The translations under genes and the position numbers were made by a program. The notes beneath the pieces are model-generated. The model made no database searches. It saw nothing but the letters and a program-made list of their open reading frames with translations, and had not been told where the DNA came from. DNA of 5,964 bases from an uncultured Oscillospiraceae bacterium. Lineage in GTDB: Bacteria; Bacillota; Clostridia; Oscillospirales; Oscillospiraceae. This document shows positions 4,446 to 5,964 of the stretch, piece after piece; position 1 is the first letter of the stretch, and the number at the start of each line of letters is the position of its first letter. The DNA lies in the NCBI GenBank assembly GCA_900758955.1, contig CAAETL010000091.1:1-5964 (forward strand). Reading direction: 5' to 3'.

Positions 4446-5251
4446 ATGAGCTTTTAAAAATGAGAGATATTCACCTCTCCCTGAACAGGCGCGAGATTCT
4501 GCATGGCGTGGACCTCACCGTGCGGGAAGGAGAGCTGGCGGCTTTGCTGGGGCGCAACGGCAGCGGAAAGTCAACGCTGCTCCGCACTGCCTGCGGATTC
4601 GTCAAGCCAAGTCGAGGTACCTGTCAGGTGGTGGGGCAGGACACCCTTGGATTGGGCGCGCGGCAGTTGGCGCGGCTGGTCGCATACATCCCCCAGCGGC
4701 AGGAACCCATAGGCGGTCGGACCGCGTGGGAGGTGGCGCTGATGGGCCTGAATCCCTACCTCTCCCTCCTGGGCGCCCCCTCCCCCCATCAAAAAGAAAA
4801 CGCGGCGGCAGTATTTGATTGGTTAGGGATTGCCGACTATCGGAGCCGTCTTTACAATCAGCTGAGTCAGGGACAACAGCAACTGGTCATCCTGGCTCGA
4901 ACCCTGATTCAAGATGCGCCCATTATGCTGATGGATGAACCGGACAGCGCCATGGATTTTCTCAACCGACATGACATCCTCAGCAAAATTCGTCAAATCG
5001 TTCATGGCCAGCCGGGCCGCGCCGGGCTGCTTGCCCTGCACGATCCCAATTTTGCAATGGCCTATTGCGACCGGCTGTTTCTGCTCCAGGACGGCGCAAT
5101 CATCGCCACATTGGATATGGCGCGCACACCTATGGAGGAACTGCGGGCGGGTCTCTCCCAGCTCTATGGCCACATTGTGCTCATTCGGCACGGTGAAAGT
5201 TATTTGATGGGAAAGATGCCTGACGGCAAGGACGCAGTGAGGCCGACGTAA
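4442..5251 (+). CDS. ABC transporter ATP-binding protein of the type II importer
   Basis: This 269-residue cytoplasmic ATPase drives the importer. Visible motifs are Walker A GRNGSGKST (37-45), Q-loop YIPQ (Q85), signature LSQGQ (141-145; the usual form is LSGGQ), Walker B IMLMDEP (161-167, catalytic E166), D-loop SAMD (169-172) and switch histidine H200 in LALHDPN. All catalytic residues are present. The D-loop region DEPDSAMD departs from the common DEPTSALD. The last 25 or so residues form a short tail after LYGHIVLIRHG, seen in variable form in FecE/MolC-like proteins. The TTG at 4442 overlaps the permease stop codon (TTGA), giving translational coupling; AAGGGG lies 11 bases before it, a rather long spacing. 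An ATG at 4460 (263 residues) is the alternative but has no clear ribosome site. The substrate is set by the partner proteins, not by this subunit. Confidence 0.92.
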   Translation: MNELLKMRDIHLSLNRREILHGVDLTVREGELAALLGRNGSGKSTLLRTACGFVKPSRGTCQVVGQDTLGLGARQLARLVAYIPQRQEPIGGRTAWEVALMGLNPYLSLLGAPSPHQKENAAAVFDWLGIADYRSRLYNQLSQGQQQLVILARTLIQDAPIMLMDEPDSAMDFLNRHDILSKIRQIVHGQPGRAGLLALHDPNFAMAYCDRLFLLQDGAIIATLDMARTPMEELRAGLSQLYGHIVLIRHGESYLMGKMPDGKDAVRPT

Positions 5252-5266
5252 CGAGGGAGGAGCACG

Positions 5267-5964
5267 ATGCATATTTTCTTAACGGGAGCCAAACGTGTGG
5301 GAAAATCCACTGCCCTGCAACAGTTTCTCCAACGGCAGGACTGCCGTCTGGGTGGTTTCCGCACCATACGCACCCAGCAGGGCGATCGGGTGGCGGTTTC
5401 CATGGTCCCGGTCAATGGATCTCAACCTGCAGACGATTGCGTGGTTTTAACACGGGATGCCGACGGCTTTCATCCCCGTTGGGAACGGTTCAACACGCTG
5501 GGCGGCGACCTGCTCTGCCAGCCTAGGGACGAGCTGATTGTGATGGACGAGCTCGGCCCTGCCGAATCGGGTGCGAAACTGTTTCAGCAGGCGGTTCTGA
5601 ACTGTTTAGACGGCCCCATTCCCGTAGTGGGCGTCATCCAGCAGGCGGACACAACGTTTTTACAGGAGGTACGGCGCCATCCCAACGTCCGTGTCCTGGA
5701 AGTCACAGAAGAAAACCGGGACCGGCTCCCGGATGAAATGGCCGCCCTATGGCCAGTACGGCATGTCGCCTGTGTGGTGATGGCATCCGGTCACTCCAAG
5801 CGTTTCGGCCAGGATAAACTCCTGTTTCCAGTGGCGGGAAGACCCATGCTGGAACATGTGCTCAGAGCATTGCCCCGGGATATTCTCTCCGAAATCGTTG
5901 TCGTCGCCCGAACCGCGCCGGTATTAGCGTTGGCCGCCTCCTGCGGCTGCACGCCAGTATTCAA
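5267..5964 (+). CDS. THEP1-type P-loop NTPase fused to MocA-like molybdenum cofactor nucleotidyltransferase (C-terminus cut)
   Basis: The frame stays open for 232 codons from the ATG at 5267 to the window's edge. The ribosome site GGGAGGAG is close upstream and the gene follows the ATPase by 15 bases. Residues 1-160 resemble the THEP1 (NTPase_1) nucleoside-triphosphatase family: Walker A GAKRVGKST (7-15), LGGFRT (28-33), Walker B IVMDELGP (91-98), PVVGVIQQ (119-126) and VTEENRDRL (146-154). From about residue 167 a nucleotidyltransferase domain starts: VVMASGHSKRFGQDKLL (170-186), then GRPMLEHVL (191-199). The RFGxxKLL form is that of MocA (CTP:molybdopterin cytidylyltransferase) rather than MobA (usually RMGxDK). 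MocA makes the cytosine dinucleotide cofactor used by bacterial xanthine dehydrogenase-family enzymes, which fits the hydroxylase on the other strand. The role of the NTPase half is unknown; MobB, a different P-loop protein, assists MobA in other bacteria. Nucleotide preference is inferred, not shown. Confidence 0.85.
   Translation, partial: MHIFLTGAKRVGKSTALQQFLQRQDCRLGGFRTIRTQQGDRVAVSMVPVNGSQPADDCVVLTRDADGFHPRWERFNTLGGDLLCQPRDELIVMDELGPAESGAKLFQQAVLNCLDGPIPVVGVIQQADTTFLQEVRRHPNVRVLEVTEENRDRLPDEMAALWPVRHVACVVMASGHSKRFGQDKLLFPVAGRPMLEHVLRALPRDILSEIVVVARTAPVLALAASCGCTPVF

Noticed and set aside
2376..5251. Plain iron-siderophore or B12 uptake system
   Set aside because: Possible from the families alone, but there is no evident Fur box or cobalamin riboswitch in the upstream gap, and every neighbour points to molybdenum or tungsten. 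Kept as the main alternative.
5765..5964. MobA (guanylyltransferase) identity for the transferase domain
   Set aside because: The RFGxxKLL motif and the xanthine dehydrogenase-type partner enzyme fit MocA (cytidylyltransferase) better; only part of the domain is visible, so this is not final.

Overview
The window looks like a Gram-positive anaerobe of the class Clostridia, probably a gut Oscillospiraceae-type organism. This is an inference from strong GGAGG ribosome sites, two likely TTG starts, a moderately high G+C content judged by eye, and the gene families present. Species cannot be named. There are no signs of phage, transposons, CRISPR, rRNA or tRNA.

The locus is built around molybdenum (or tungsten) use and is arranged as two divergent operons. 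Leftward from about 1.56 kb run three subunits of a molybdenum hydroxylase of the xanthine dehydrogenase/CO dehydrogenase family: FAD subunit (1537-680), 2Fe-2S subunit (660-184) and the N-terminus of the molybdopterin-binding subunit (181-1, cut by the window edge). The order FAD, FeS, Mo is that of coxMSL-type operons. The real substrate (xanthine, another purine, nicotinate, another N-heterocycle) cannot be read from this window.

Between the operons, 1538-1946 holds no convincing gene. It has two tandem leftward promoters in front of the hydroxylase, a rightward promoter in front of a regulator, a cluster of inverted repeats, and repeated short words that may be operators.

Rightward run: a single-domain ModE-like winged-helix regulator with a TTG start (1947-2306); a lipoprotein solute-binding protein (2376-3431), FecCD/BtuC-type permease (3444-4445) and ATPase (4442-5251) forming a type II ABC importer; and a fusion protein (5267 to beyond the right edge). 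The fusion joins a P-loop NTPase of the THEP1 kind to a MocA-like molybdenum cofactor nucleotidyltransferase. It has no stop codon in the window.

The simplest reading is one functional module: sense Mo/W status (ModE-like protein), import the oxyanion (a MolABC-like importer, not the usual ModABC), finish the cofactor as the cytosine dinucleotide form (MocA-like domain), and load it into the hydroxylase encoded on the other strand. The least described parts are the NTPase-MocA fusion, a regulator that keeps the ModE DNA-binding domain but has no molybdate-binding domain, and the use of a siderophore/B12-type importer in a molybdenum setting.
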